Virus record (IMG/VR): IMGVR_UViG_3300031746_000008
Coordinates: 1-64,000 of that record
DNA: 64,000 bases
DNA from: a virus
Reading direction: 5' to 3' (one strand)
The notes beneath the pieces are model-generated. The model was given only the letters and a program-made list of their open reading frames with translations, ran no database searches and had not been told where the DNA came from. A program made the position numbers and the translations under genes. Shown one piece after another: positions 40,412 through 48,416 of this stretch; the first letter of the stretch is position 1, and every line of letters starts with the position of its first letter.

Positions 40412-42136
40412 ATGAATGATTTTATAATTAAACCAAAAGTAAAATTAATTGGAAAAAGCATAATAAATATAGATGGTCTAACGGCATTCTTAGAAGATTC
40501 AAATATGTGTTGGCCAGAATTTCAAAGAAAACTTGACTCGAATATTGATCTCGGCGACGACGATGGAAACTGGCTAATAGAGTTCGGCGGAAGAAATTGC
40601 TACCAATCATGGCCTAAAAAAGGAGAAGAATTAAAAGGTAGAACACACGATGAACACCTTAAACATTTAATAGATGTAGGACATGAAAGTTGTTTAGAAC
40701 ATGCGACTTTTAATTTCCAAATTTGGAATGTGTCAAGATCATTAACTCACGAACTCGTAAGAACTAGAATTGGGGTTGCATATTGTTTATCTGGAGATAC
40801 TATAATTAATGGCGGAATTAAAAGTAACGGAAAATGGAGTAACAGAGGAGAAAAAAGAACTATAAAACAAATATATGAATGGACATTGAATGGTCTAAAA
40901 AGAGGGAATGTTAAAAAAATTAAAGTAAGATGTTTTGATGGAGAGCAATTTGTTCAAGCAAATATAAAATCTGTTCAAAAATCTGGTATTAAAAATACAT
41001 ATACGATGATTCTTGAAAACGGTAAACAAATATGTTGTTCTAAAGATCATAAATTTTTAGTAAAAACAAAGTTTGCAAATGTATGGAAATCTCTACAAAA
41101 TATTAAAAAAAATGATTTAATCGCAACAAATGGAATTGTTTCCCACAAATCTAAAGAATGGTTATATGAACAATATTATATTAAAAATTTATTGCCAAAA
41201 GAAATTGCGAATATATGTAGAGTTAGTAGGCAGACTATAATGAATTGGATTAAATATTTTAATATACAAAAGTCTATTCGACCGCCAATAACAGAGTTAA
41301 CAAGAAAAAAATTAAGTGATAGAAAAAGCAAAAATAATAGCCCAGCGTGGAAAGGAAATCTGGCAGGGATAGAAGCTGGAAGAGCAAGAGCAAGAAGATG
41401 GTATAAAAGTAGGCCGTGTGAAAAATGTCGTTCTATAAATAATATTGTAAGACATCATATTGATAGAAATACGTTAAATAATGATATTAACAATATTATA
41501 TTTTTATGTAGTTCCTGCCATAGAAAACTTCATAATGATGAAGATGGACACCCTAATTGTCTAACAATAAAATGGACAAAAGTAATAGATATTAAATATT
41601 GTTGTAAACAAATGACTTACGATTTAGAAATTGATCATCCTGCACATAATTTTGTTGCTAATGGATTCGTAACTCATAACTCACAATTATCACAGAGATA
41701 TGTAGATTCCTCTAATGTCTCTTTTATTATTCCGGGAGCTATTTGCGAACTAGGAATTAAAAAACCAGAAATTCTAGAGAAATGGAAAGAATTTTGCTTA
41801 AAATCAAGAAATTTCTATGAAGAATTAACAATAGAACTTTCAGAATTATATAAAAACATTGAAAATAAAACAGAAAAAAGAAAAAAAGCTAGGCAAGCAG
41901 CGAGAAGTGTCCTACCAGGATGCACAGAAACGAAAATCATGACAACTTTAAACGGAAGATCCGTTAGATATTTTATGAGTCTAAGAGGAGGAGAAGGTGT
42001 AGAACCTGAAATAAGATCTTTGAGTGTTGAAATGTTCAAAATAATGCAACAAGAATTTCCTCTTATTGTGTACAAAATGGAACTTTTTAAACTCCAGGAT
42101 GGAAGCGAGGGGGTGCGTAGAATTTTAAATGAATAA
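40412..42136 (+). CDS. thyX: Flavin-dependent thymidylate synthase ThyX with intein
   Basis: A 574-residue precursor; about 275 residues after splicing. N-extein: FGGRNCYQSW, HESCLEHATFNFQI, and LTHELVRTRIGVAY. C-extein: SQLSQRYV. Together these rebuild the ThyX signature R-T-R-x7-S-x2-S-x-R-Y, which the intein splits. Then come ARSVLPGCTETKI and RYFMSLR. Makes dTMP from dUMP using FAD and folate. AAGGAG precedes the start. Fits the dCMP deaminase and reductase in the window. Confidence 0.92.
   Translation: MNDFIIKPKVKLIGKSIINIDGLTAFLEDSNMCWPEFQRKLDSNIDLGDDDGNWLIEFGGRNCYQSWPKKGEELKGRTHDEHLKHLIDVGHESCLEHATFNFQIWNVSRSLTHELVRTRIGVAYCLSGDTIINGGIKSNGKWSNRGEKRTIKQIYEWTLNGLKRGNVKKIKVRCFDGEQFVQANIKSVQKSGIKNTYTMILENGKQICCSKDHKFLVKTKFANVWKSLQNIKKNDLIATNGIVSHKSKEWLYEQYYIKNLLPKEIANICRVSRQTIMNWIKYFNIQKSIRPPITELTRKKLSDRKSKNNSPAWKGNLAGIEAGRARARRWYKSRPCEKCRSINNIVRHHIDRNTLNNDINNIIFLCSSCHRKLHNDEDGHPNCLTIKWTKVIDIKYCCKQMTYDLEIDHPAHNFVANGFVTHNSQLSQRYVDSSNVSFIIPGAICELGIKKPEILEKWKEFCLKSRNFYEELTIELSELYKNIENKTEKRKKARQAARSVLPGCTETKIMTTLNGRSVRYFMSLRGGEGVEPEIRSLSVEMFKIMQQEFPLIVYKMELFKLQDGSEGVRRILNE
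40784..41680 (+). other. Intein in ThyX with HNH endonuclease
   Basis: 299 residues (125-423 of the precursor). Cys1 in CLSGDTII; block B-like CCSKDHKFLV; C-terminal NFVANGFVTHN followed by Ser. The endonuclease part differs from the other two inteins: a helix-turn-helix (PKEIANICRVSRQTIMNW) and an HNH motif (CEKCRSINNIVRHHIDRNT, then CSSCHRKLH). Confidence 0.9.
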
Positions 42137-42791
42137 AATTAAAGATTTAATTGGTAAAAAATTCGGAAGATTAACTGTCATTAAAGAATATGGTAAAAAC
42201 AAATTAGGTCGAATCCTATACGAGTGCTTGTGTGATTGTGGTATTATTAAAATAATTCCTCGTTATAGCCTTGTGACAGGGAATACAAAAAGTTGTGGAT
42301 GTTTGATGATAGAAAAAATAAAATTGGCTCAAACAAAACATAATCATACCAAAAATAACAAAGCATCAAAAACATATGAAGCATATCATCACATGATACA
42401 AAGATGCACAAATCCAAATGATAAATCATATAAAAACTATGGAGGAAGAACACAGCCAATCACTGTTTGTAGAAGATGGTCAAATAAGAAAAATGGATTT
42501 CAAAACTTTTTAAAAGACATGGGAGAATGTTCTCCTGGATTAACACTTGAAAGAATAAATAACAATTTAGGGTATTATAAATCAAATTGCAGATGGGCAA
42601 CACGAAAAGAACAGAATAGAAATAAAAGAAATAATATTGTTATTCCATTGAATGGAAAATTATTGTGTTTAAAAGACTATTGTAAAATAAAAAATTTAAA
42701 CTACAATGCGATTATAATAAGAATAAATACTCTTAAATGGCCCCTAGAAAAAGCTTTAACAACATCAATCAAGAAAAGAAAAAAAAATTAA
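42129..42791 (+). CDS. HNH/AP2-type homing endonuclease after thyX
   Basis: A 220-residue relative of the gene at 4149 with CLCDCG and SCGC. The AP2-like loop has the insertion form GGRTQPITVCRRW; core LTLERINNNLGYYKSNCRW. Starts inside the last codons of thyX (8-base overlap). Confidence 0.82.
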   Translation: MNKIKDLIGKKFGRLTVIKEYGKNKLGRILYECLCDCGIIKIIPRYSLVTGNTKSCGCLMIEKIKLAQTKHNHTKNNKASKTYEAYHHMIQRCTNPNDKSYKNYGGRTQPITVCRRWSNKKNGFQNFLKDMGECSPGLTLERINNNLGYYKSNCRWATRKEQNRNKRNNIVIPLNGKLLCLKDYCKIKNLNYNAIIIRINTLKWPLEKALTTSIKKRKKN

Positions 42792-42812
42792 ATAATTTTA
42801 AGGAAAAATAAT

Positions 42813-43016
42813 ATGCAAAAGGAATTCTTTAAATGCAGTAGAAAAAAAATTAAAAAATTAGTAAAAGATTTAAAAGAAGATACTGAAATGTTGGATTTAT
42901 CAAAAATACAATTAATTGATAAGATACGAAAATTGATAGAAACAAATAAAAGATTGAGAAGAAAGATAAAGTTATTTAATAATGATTTTAGATTCAGTAA
43001 ATATAGTATGAATTAA
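42813..43016 (+). CDS. Unknown basic helical protein
   Basis: A 67-residue lysine-rich helical protein (RKKIKKLVKDLKEDTEML). No family recognised. Followed by a 265-base stretch holding two promoter-like sites. Confidence 0.45.
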   Translation: MQKEFFKCSRKKIKKLVKDLKEDTEMLDLSKIQLIDKIRKLIETNKRLRRKIKLFNNDFRFSKYSMN

Positions 43017-43035
43017 AGATATACTTTATTATAAT

Positions 43036-43064
43036 TAGACACAAACCGAATGTGTATGTATAAT
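43036..43064 (+). promoter_or_regulatory. Sigma-70-like promoter
   Basis: TAGACA (43036-43041), a 17-base spacer ending in TGTGTATG, then TATAAT (43059-43064). It is the best -35/-10 pair found in the window and lies in noncoding sequence upstream of the clpP and sigma-factor genes. The downstream stretch to 43281 has no convincing gene. Confidence 0.6.
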
Positions 43065-43209
43065 ATAGCACGACAAGAAATTGCGGTTAAAGGTAAGGCT
43101 GGATGAATAAAATGATGCCCATTAAAAATAATGCCGCGAATCTCCCCGATTCACACATCTTATCCTTGTCTAGCAAGCCTAAAAAATTTCATTTTTTAAA
43201 TGATTCTTG

Positions 43210-43218
43210 TGGTATAAT
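43210..43218 (+). promoter_or_regulatory. Extended -10 promoter before the ClpP-like gene
   Basis: TGGTATAAT matches an extended -10 (T-G-N-TATAAT) about 64 bases before the ClpP ATG. No clear -35. It may give a second start for the clpP-sigma transcript. Confidence 0.45.
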
Positions 43219-43281
43219 TAATTATGAAACATTGGCAATATACCCCTATGTACATTTTTTTTTTCAATTCCGAGAAATTAA

Positions 43282-43911
43282 ATGAAAAATAAAAAAGAAG
43301 AGCCCGAATGCGATTGCGAAGTTTGCCAAGCAGAAAATGATTTAAATAACGATCTAGAAGAAATGTTAATAAAGACCCGTCGCATCCTTCTCACAGGAGA
43401 AATTACAGATCAAAAAGCAGACTATATTTGCCAGAGATTACAGGCATACGCTTTTAATAAATTACCAGTATATATTTATATTAATAGTGCCGGTGGAGAA
43501 TTGGGTGGTGGTTATGCAATTATAGATACTATGGAACTTAGTCCATTTCCTATATATACCATTGTGCGCGGAACCTCGGCAAGTATGGCGGCTACGATAA
43601 CAGCTTACGGAACCAAGGGGTGTCGTTTCATTACTAAAAATAGTACGATGTTTCTTCATAATATTAATGTTGCACTTCCTGAGAATGAAATTCTTTCACA
43701 AAAAACAGCTATAGAACATTTGACGAAATATTCGGAAGATAAAACGAAAGATCTTGTTTCCAGACTTAAAATTAATAGGAAAAAATTTAATGAATTGTTA
43801 AATAAAACAACTTGGTTAATGCCGGAAGAAGCTATTAAGATTGGGATTGTAGATGGAATTTGGACAAAGGAAATGGAAGATAAGTTAAATATTAATTCTT
43901 TAAAGGAATAA
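43282..43911 (+). CDS. ClpP-like serine protease
   Basis: A 209-residue protein: YINSAGGELGGGYAIID, GTSASMAATI with nucleophile Ser101, FLHNIN with His126, and the family end PEEAIKIGIVDGI. The position matching the usual catalytic Asp appears to be Thr176 (TTWLMPEEA), so the triad may be altered. An N-terminal extension has C-x-C-x2-C (CDCEVC). No ATPase partner of the ClpX type is seen in the window. It may be a head-maturation or regulatory protease. The sigma factor gene follows after 2 bases. Confidence 0.85.
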   Translation: MKNKKEEPECDCEVCQAENDLNNDLEEMLIKTRRILLTGEITDQKADYICQRLQAYAFNKLPVYIYINSAGGELGGGYAIIDTMELSPFPIYTIVRGTSASMAATITAYGTKGCRFITKNSTMFLHNINVALPENEILSQKTAIEHLTKYSEDKTKDLVSRLKINRKKFNELLNKTTWLMPEEAIKIGIVDGIWTKEMEDKLNINSLKE

Positions 43912-43913
43912 TA

Positions 43914-44438
43914 ATGGTTAAAAGAAGAATAACCAGTGGATATTTTGATTTTTATTACAAACAAAAATATAACTTATTAAAAAAAATAGCAAATGATTTG
44001 TTTAAAAAATTTGGAAAAGGATATGATGAAAATTATCTCAACGATTTTCTTTCAATTGCAAGAACAGAACTTTTATATTCTATGATTCATTTTAATATAA
44101 CTTTAGGTGCTTTTAATACTTTTCTTTATCATCGTGTAAGTGGGTCTATAAGACATTTTATAGATTCAAACATAAAACAAGCAACGAGATACGAAACAGA
44201 ATTAAGAAAAGAGTTTATTAATGCTGAATATAACGAGCCAGTCGGATCGGGACTTATTATTGAAGAAATGTTTGATTCTTTAAAAGAAGAAGAAGCGGAA
44301 GTTCTGAGACTGAGATATCTAAGTAATATGACTCTTTTAGAAATTACAGAAAAAACGGGATTTTCAACTTATTCTATATTGAATTTGCAAAAAAAAGCAA
44401 CCGAAAAATTAATATTAAAGTTTGGTGATAAAATTTAA
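43914..44438 (+). CDS. Sigma-70-family RNA polymerase sigma factor
   Basis: A 174-residue protein. Region 2-like helices (LNDFLSIARTELLYSMIHF, then NTFLYHRVSGSIRHFI). Region 4-like end: LKEEEAEVLRLRYLSNMTL, then EITEKTGFSTYSILNLQKKA, a helix-turn-helix. Region 3 is short or absent. It would redirect host RNA polymerase to phage promoters. Co-transcribed with the ClpP-like gene. Confidence 0.83.
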   Translation: MVKRRITSGYFDFYYKQKYNLLKKIANDLFKKFGKGYDENYLNDFLSIARTELLYSMIHFNITLGAFNTFLYHRVSGSIRHFIDSNIKQATRYETELRKEFINAEYNEPVGSGLIIEEMFDSLKEEEAEVLRLRYLSNMTLLEITEKTGFSTYSILNLQKKATEKLILKFGDKI

Positions 44439-45320
44439 ATGAGCAAGTTTATTGATTTAACGGAACAAAAATTTAATAGATTATTAGTAATAAAAAGGGA
44501 GGAAAACGATAGATTTGGAAAGACAAGGTGGTTGTGCAGATGTGATTGTGGAAATGAAAAGATAATTAATGGCAATAGTCTTGTGTCCGGAAGCAGCAAA
44601 AGTTGTGGTTGTCTAAACACAGAGAAAATACAACTTCGAAACATTAAAAATAAACATGGGGAAACTCATGGATGCTCTGGAACAAAAACATATAGGGCTT
44701 GGGGTAGTATGATTCAAAGATGTACCAATTCAAAACACATAGGATATAAAAATTACGGAGGACGAGATAAGCCAATAACGGTTTGCGATAGATGGAATCC
44801 CAAAAAGGGCGGATCGTTTGAAAACTTTTTAAAAGATATTGGTGAAATACCCAAAGGGCTAACATTCGATAGAATAGATAACAATGGAGATTATTCTCTT
44901 GACAACTGGAGATTAGCAACAAGAAGCGTGCAGGCTAAAAATAGAAGGACAAATATAAAAATTGATAGACTGTGTTTAAAAGATTATTGCAAAATTAAAA
45001 ATTTAAACTATAGTACAATTCGTGGCAGAATTCGTAATGGTATGTCTTTAGAAAAGGCATTAAATATTCCAATTAGAAAAAGAAATAAACTGCGAATAGA
45101 TTTGAAAGGTAATTTGATTATGCAAGATGATCTTAAATCAATTTCAGAAGAATTAGACAAGTTCGATGCGCAAAAGGCCGAGGCGTTTGTTAAAAAAGTT
45201 GGTCCTCCTGGCAAAGAGTGGTGTGTTGTGAGTGAAAGAACAGGGAAGAAATTAGCATGTTACCCAACTAAAAAAGAGGCCGAAGATAGGCTCGAATTTA
45301 TTAAGAGGTTCGCCAAGTGA
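44439..45320 (+). CDS. HNH/AP2-type homing protein fused in frame to a downstream phage protein
   Basis: 293 residues. Residues 1-220 are the homing family (EQKFNRL, CRCDCG, SCGC, GGRDKPITVCDRW, LTFDRIDNNGDYSLDNW). The last 66 residues (MQDDLKSISEELDKFDAQ onward, with KEWCVVSERTGKKLACYPT) are an unrelated small phage protein. An internal ATG at 45120 with AAAGG upstream could still start that protein alone. ATG directly follows the sigma-factor stop. Confidence 0.8.
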   Translation: MSKFIDLTEQKFNRLLVIKREENDRFGKTRWLCRCDCGNEKIINGNSLVSGSSKSCGCLNTEKIQLRNIKNKHGETHGCSGTKTYRAWGSMIQRCTNSKHIGYKNYGGRDKPITVCDRWNPKKGGSFENFLKDIGEIPKGLTFDRIDNNGDYSLDNWRLATRSVQAKNRRTNIKIDRLCLKDYCKIKNLNYSTIRGRIRNGMSLEKALNIPIRKRNKLRIDLKGNLIMQDDLKSISEELDKFDAQKAEAFVKKVGPPGKEWCVVSERTGKKLACYPTKKEAEDRLEFIKRFAK

Positions 45321-45338
45321 TAGAAGAATTTTTTAATA

Positions 45339-45462
45339 ATATTACGGAGATTTGGCGGGATACGAGGAATTGTGTCAGATCTCTAGTTTAGGGATAATAA
45401 AAGGAGTTACAGGTGGATTTGGAAATACGTGCAATAAAATTTTAAAATCTAGAAACATGTAA
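45339..45462 (+). pseudogene. Frameshifted NUMOD4 homing-gene relic
   Basis: EIWRD (frame of 45347) and GYEELCQISSLGIIKG (frame of 45358) together make a NUMOD4 start, but they are in different frames and only about 40 residues remain before TAA 45460-45462. No HNH core survives. Confidence 0.65.
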
Positions 45463-45468
45463 AATTAA

Positions 45469-45477
45469 GTGTATAAA
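45469..45477 (+). promoter_or_regulatory. GTGTATAAA promoter-like element
   Basis: GTGTATAAA lies 26 bases before the lipoprotein ATG, in the short gap after the NUMOD4 relic. It matches the core of the recurrent GTGTATAAT motif. Confidence 0.35.
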
Positions 45478-45502
45478 ACAAAGGAAAGAAAAGGAGAAAT
45501 TT

Positions 45503-45985
45503 ATGGTAAAAATGATTAAATTGGCTCTGGTGTCACAAATGTTTTTGTATGGCGGTTGTGCGATGTTGAGTTCCCCCCAAAATGCGGCGAAACTTAGTAA
45601 TCCTTCACTTCACTTTGAAAGGAATAGTCGCGGTGTTACATTTGATGCAGGAAGTGAATTTAATGGTAAACTTAAGGGTAAATATGATGCAACAACTGGA
45701 TCGTTTGATATTGATACGGAGGTTAATTCTAGCCCGTCTCCAGTTATAGCCGCAGAATCAGAAAGAGCACAGGCGATGTTCCAGTTCTATCAAGTTCAAG
45801 CAGAAGCCCATAAAGCAGATATGCAGGCGTTTGCCAGCATCATTAATAATGCTATTTCAGCTATTCCAGGTGTTCTTGGTGGAATAAATAATCAGCCATC
45901 ACCGCCATCCTCTACCCCTTCTTTGAAAGAAATATTGGATCTACTTAAAGAAATTAAAGCTTTAAATTCAAAGCCGACGCCGTAA
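45503..45985 (+). CDS. Lipoprotein of unknown function
   Basis: A 160-residue protein with a signal peptide and a lipobox-like LYGGC (Cys19), beta-rich residues 35-75, a helical middle (AQAMFQFYQVQAEAHKADMQ) and a proline-rich tail. Strong AAAGGAG upstream. Probably exported to the host envelope. Confidence 0.65.
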   Translation: MVKMIKLALVSQMFLYGGCAMLSSPQNAAKLSNPSLHFERNSRGVTFDAGSEFNGKLKGKYDATTGSFDIDTEVNSSPSPVIAAESERAQAMFQFYQVQAEAHKADMQAFASIINNAISAIPGVLGGINNQPSPPSSTPSLKEILDLLKEIKALNSKPTP

Positions 45986-46004
45986 AATATAATGGAGACA
46001 TAAT

Positions 46005-46739
46005 ATGAAAAAAAGTTTTCTTCAAAACAATAAAAAATTATTAACGTCGTATTTTGTATGTCTTGTGATGGTGTGTGTGACAGTATTTTTTCTCACAAGT
46101 ACCCCTATTAAATCGACTCAAAAAATGAACGATTCGGTAGTAAAAATAGAAACTGAGTTTGGATATGGTTCTGGGGTTATCATAGGTAAAGAAAAACAGG
46201 AAGAAAAATTTCTTTATTATGTCTTGACGGCCTTCCATCTAATAAATGGCCAGATACCTGAAGAAGACAAATTATCTTCACAAGAAATTCCATTTTTGTT
46301 AACTTCTTATAATGATAAAGAGGAGGTTGTAGGAGTTAATAATGGAACATTTTTTTCTAGTGACGAAAAATTAGATGTGATGGTAATTACTTTTTTGTCT
46401 ACGCGAGATTTTGCTGTAACAAAAATTTCTACGAATTATGAATTAATAAAAGAAGTTTATTCTTGTACTTGTCAATTATCGGAATTTCCATCTGTGACTA
46501 AAGGAATAATTTCAAGATTAGCGGGGCACTTTATAATTAGTGATGCTCAAATATCTCCAGGCTCAAGTGGCGGCGGATTATTTGTGAAATATGGTGACGA
46601 ATATTGTTTAATCGGAGTTGCAGTACAGGTAGCGATAAGAGGGGAGTATATCTTTTTCCATTGTTCTTATTATGTTTCTTCGAAATCATTTATCAGATTC
46701 TTAAAAGATAACAAGATTCCAATTGTGGTTCAGAATTAA
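46005..46739 (+). CDS. Membrane-anchored trypsin-like serine protease
   Basis: A 244-residue protein. Transmembrane segment or signal anchor at residues 12-32. Catalytic triad visible: LTAFHLI (His78), EKLDVMVI (Asp124), SPGSSGGGLF (Ser188). This is the trypsin/HtrA-type peptidase fold without a PDZ domain. Placed after a lipoprotein gene, so the two may act in the envelope. Target unknown. Confidence 0.82.
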   Translation: MKKSFLQNNKKLLTSYFVCLVMVCVTVFFLTSTPIKSTQKMNDSVVKIETEFGYGSGVIIGKEKQEEKFLYYVLTAFHLINGQIPEEDKLSSQEIPFLLTSYNDKEEVVGVNNGTFFSSDEKLDVMVITFLSTRDFAVTKISTNYELIKEVYSCTCQLSEFPSVTKGIISRLAGHFIISDAQISPGSSGGGLFVKYGDEYCLIGVAVQVAIRGEYIFFHCSYYVSSKSFIRFLKDNKIPIVVQN

Positions 46740-46746
46740 TAAAAAT

Positions 46747-47511
46747 ATGAATAAGCAGTGGTCAAGAGAAGACGAGATTTGGTTAATAAATAATTATAAA
46801 TTAATGAAAATCCATGAATTATCTAAATATCTTGGAAGAACAATTCCTTCTATCAACAACAAACTAATCAAATTGAATTGTGCTAAGTCAATTGATAAAA
46901 AACATTGGACACAAAAAGATATAAATTATTTAACAGATAATTATAAAAAAATATCTATAAAAACAATAGCCCAAACTTTGCATAGATCTAAAAAACAGGT
47001 ATATTGTAAACTTTATGCTATTAAACATTGTATAGGCAATGGTCGTAAAAGGGGTGGAGAAGAAGAAAATCAAAAACTTCTTATTTTATATAATGAAAAT
47101 AAAAATTTAAATGAAATAAAAGAAATACTTGGACTATCAATTAACTCTATAAGAACAAAATTAAGAAAATATCATATATCTTCATATAAAGAACGTAGTA
47201 CAAAACTACGTTTTAGGTCAAAAAATTTCTATTCATCTATCAAACAAGCAATGCAAAATGGGACTGTTGGATCAGAATGCTGTTTATGTAGATATAATTT
47301 GTGTATAGATTTGCACCACATAGACGGGAACAGAGAAAACAACACCAAAGAAAATATTTCTTCTCTTTGTCCAAATCATCACAGAGAAATAGAAAGAGGA
47401 ATGCATAAAGACAAAAAATTATATTGTGTCTGGTGGAAAATTAATTCAGACGGTTCTCTTGGTGAAAAATTTGATAATAATTTAAATTCGAGATCATGTA
47501 TAATTCAATAG
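46747..47511 (+). CDS. HNH homing endonuclease with Myb/SANT-like repeats
   Basis: A 254-residue protein from ATG 46747. Three repeats with W-x5-D-x2-L and helix-turn-helix pattern (WSREDEIWLINNYK, WTQKDINYLTDNYK) bind DNA. C-terminal HNH: CCLCRYNLCIDLHHIDGNR, then SSLCPNHHREIERG. No sign of truncation. Confidence 0.85.
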   Translation: MNKQWSREDEIWLINNYKLMKIHELSKYLGRTIPSINNKLIKLNCAKSIDKKHWTQKDINYLTDNYKKISIKTIAQTLHRSKKQVYCKLYAIKHCIGNGRKRGGEEENQKLLILYNENKNLNEIKEILGLSINSIRTKLRKYHISSYKERSTKLRFRSKNFYSSIKQAMQNGTVGSECCLCRYNLCIDLHHIDGNRENNTKENISSLCPNHHREIERGMHKDKKLYCVWWKINSDGSLGEKFDNNLNSRSCIIQ

Positions 47512-47531
47512 TAGATTAAAAGGAGAATTAA

Positions 47532-48062
47532 TTGGACAGGATTTGTTGGGATGATTATTTTATGGGATTAACCCTATTTATTAGCAGGAAAAGTAAAGAT
47601 AGTTCAACACGCCACGGTTGCCTTTTAGTAGATAAAAACAATAAAGCTGTCTCTTGGGGGTACAACGGAACACCTAGATCGTGCAAAGAGGAATTGCTTT
47701 CGCATTTGGCTCCAGACAAATATTTTGTCTATATCCACGGAGAATCCAATGCTCTACTCAACGCAAATTCTAGTGTAGAAGGATGCAAGGCATATATTTC
47801 TGGACATCCATGTGTTAGATGTTTATGTTTATTGATGCAAGCCGGAATTAAAGAAATAATTTATGGTCCCGTAAAATCTAAAAATCCAGAAAGTCCGCAT
47901 TTTAAAGAATCTGAAAATAAAATAATTAAAAATTTATTAGATGGATATGATATTAAATTGAAAGAGTGGGAACCTCAAAATTTGAATTTATTAATTGAGG
48001 AATTCAAATCAATTATTAATATATTAGAAGAAAATTATAAAACAATTGATATTCCATTTTAA
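47532..48062 (+). CDS. dCMP deaminase-like protein
   Basis: A 176-residue protein with a TTG start after AGGAG. Zinc site: IHGESNA (His69, Glu71; Gly replaces the usual Ala between them) and HPCVRCLCL (Cys94, Cys97). SWGYNGTPRSC is the substrate-side motif. It would supply dUMP to ThyX. A 48-base gap with a TTGTGTATAAT element follows. Confidence 0.85.
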   Translation: MDRICWDDYFMGLTLFISRKSKDSSTRHGCLLVDKNNKAVSWGYNGTPRSCKEELLSHLAPDKYFVYIHGESNALLNANSSVEGCKAYISGHPCVRCLCLLMQAGIKEIIYGPVKSKNPESPHFKESENKIIKNLLDGYDIKLKEWEPQNLNLLIEEFKSIINILEENYKTIDIPF

Positions 48063-48072
48063 AAATCCAAAC

Positions 48073-48083
48073 TTGTGTATAAT
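48073..48083 (+). promoter_or_regulatory. TTGTGTATAAT promoter-like element before the reductase operon
   Basis: TTGTGTATAAT, identical to the minus-strand element before tnpA, lies 27 bases before the gene at 48111 and upstream of the reductase. No good -35 at 17 bases. Confidence 0.5.
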
Positions 48084-48110
48084 CCCTAACAAGAAACAGG
48101 AGATCAAATT

Positions 48111-48416
48111 TTGAAAACAGCAGAAATTCATTTATTATATTTTAAACAGGGCGATGACTTACAAGCGTGTCTAGAGGGGGCGGATTATAATATTGTTCAA
48201 GGACTAGAAAATCATTCAGAAATGCTCAAATACTGTGGTCGTCATTTAGATAAAATTAGAAATCTTATTAAAAATAAATATTTTAAAGAAATTAAAAATA
48301 TAAAAATAGATGCAGATTGTCATTTCATATCCATCGAAGGTCCAGACGATTTTATTGATGAATTAGTTGAAAAAGAACTCGCGGAAATTCACGAATACGA
48401 AGAAAGTATTGATTAG
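48111..48416 (+). CDS. Unknown acidic protein upstream of the reductase
   Basis: A 101-residue protein starting at TTG after GGAG. Alpha/beta, acidic end (AEIHEYEESID). Its TAG overlaps the reductase GTG by one base, so the two are translationally linked. Function unknown. Confidence 0.55.
   Translation: MKTAEIHLLYFKQGDDLQACLEGADYNIVQGLENHSEMLKYCGRHLDKIRNLIKNKYFKEIKNIKIDADCHFISIEGPDDFIDELVEKELAEIHEYEESID

Noticed and set aside
43103-43285. A 60-codon + strand frame before the ClpP-like gene
   Set aside because: It spans a promoter-like extended -10 (43210-43218), has low-complexity composition and no family resemblance, so it is more likely leader sequence.
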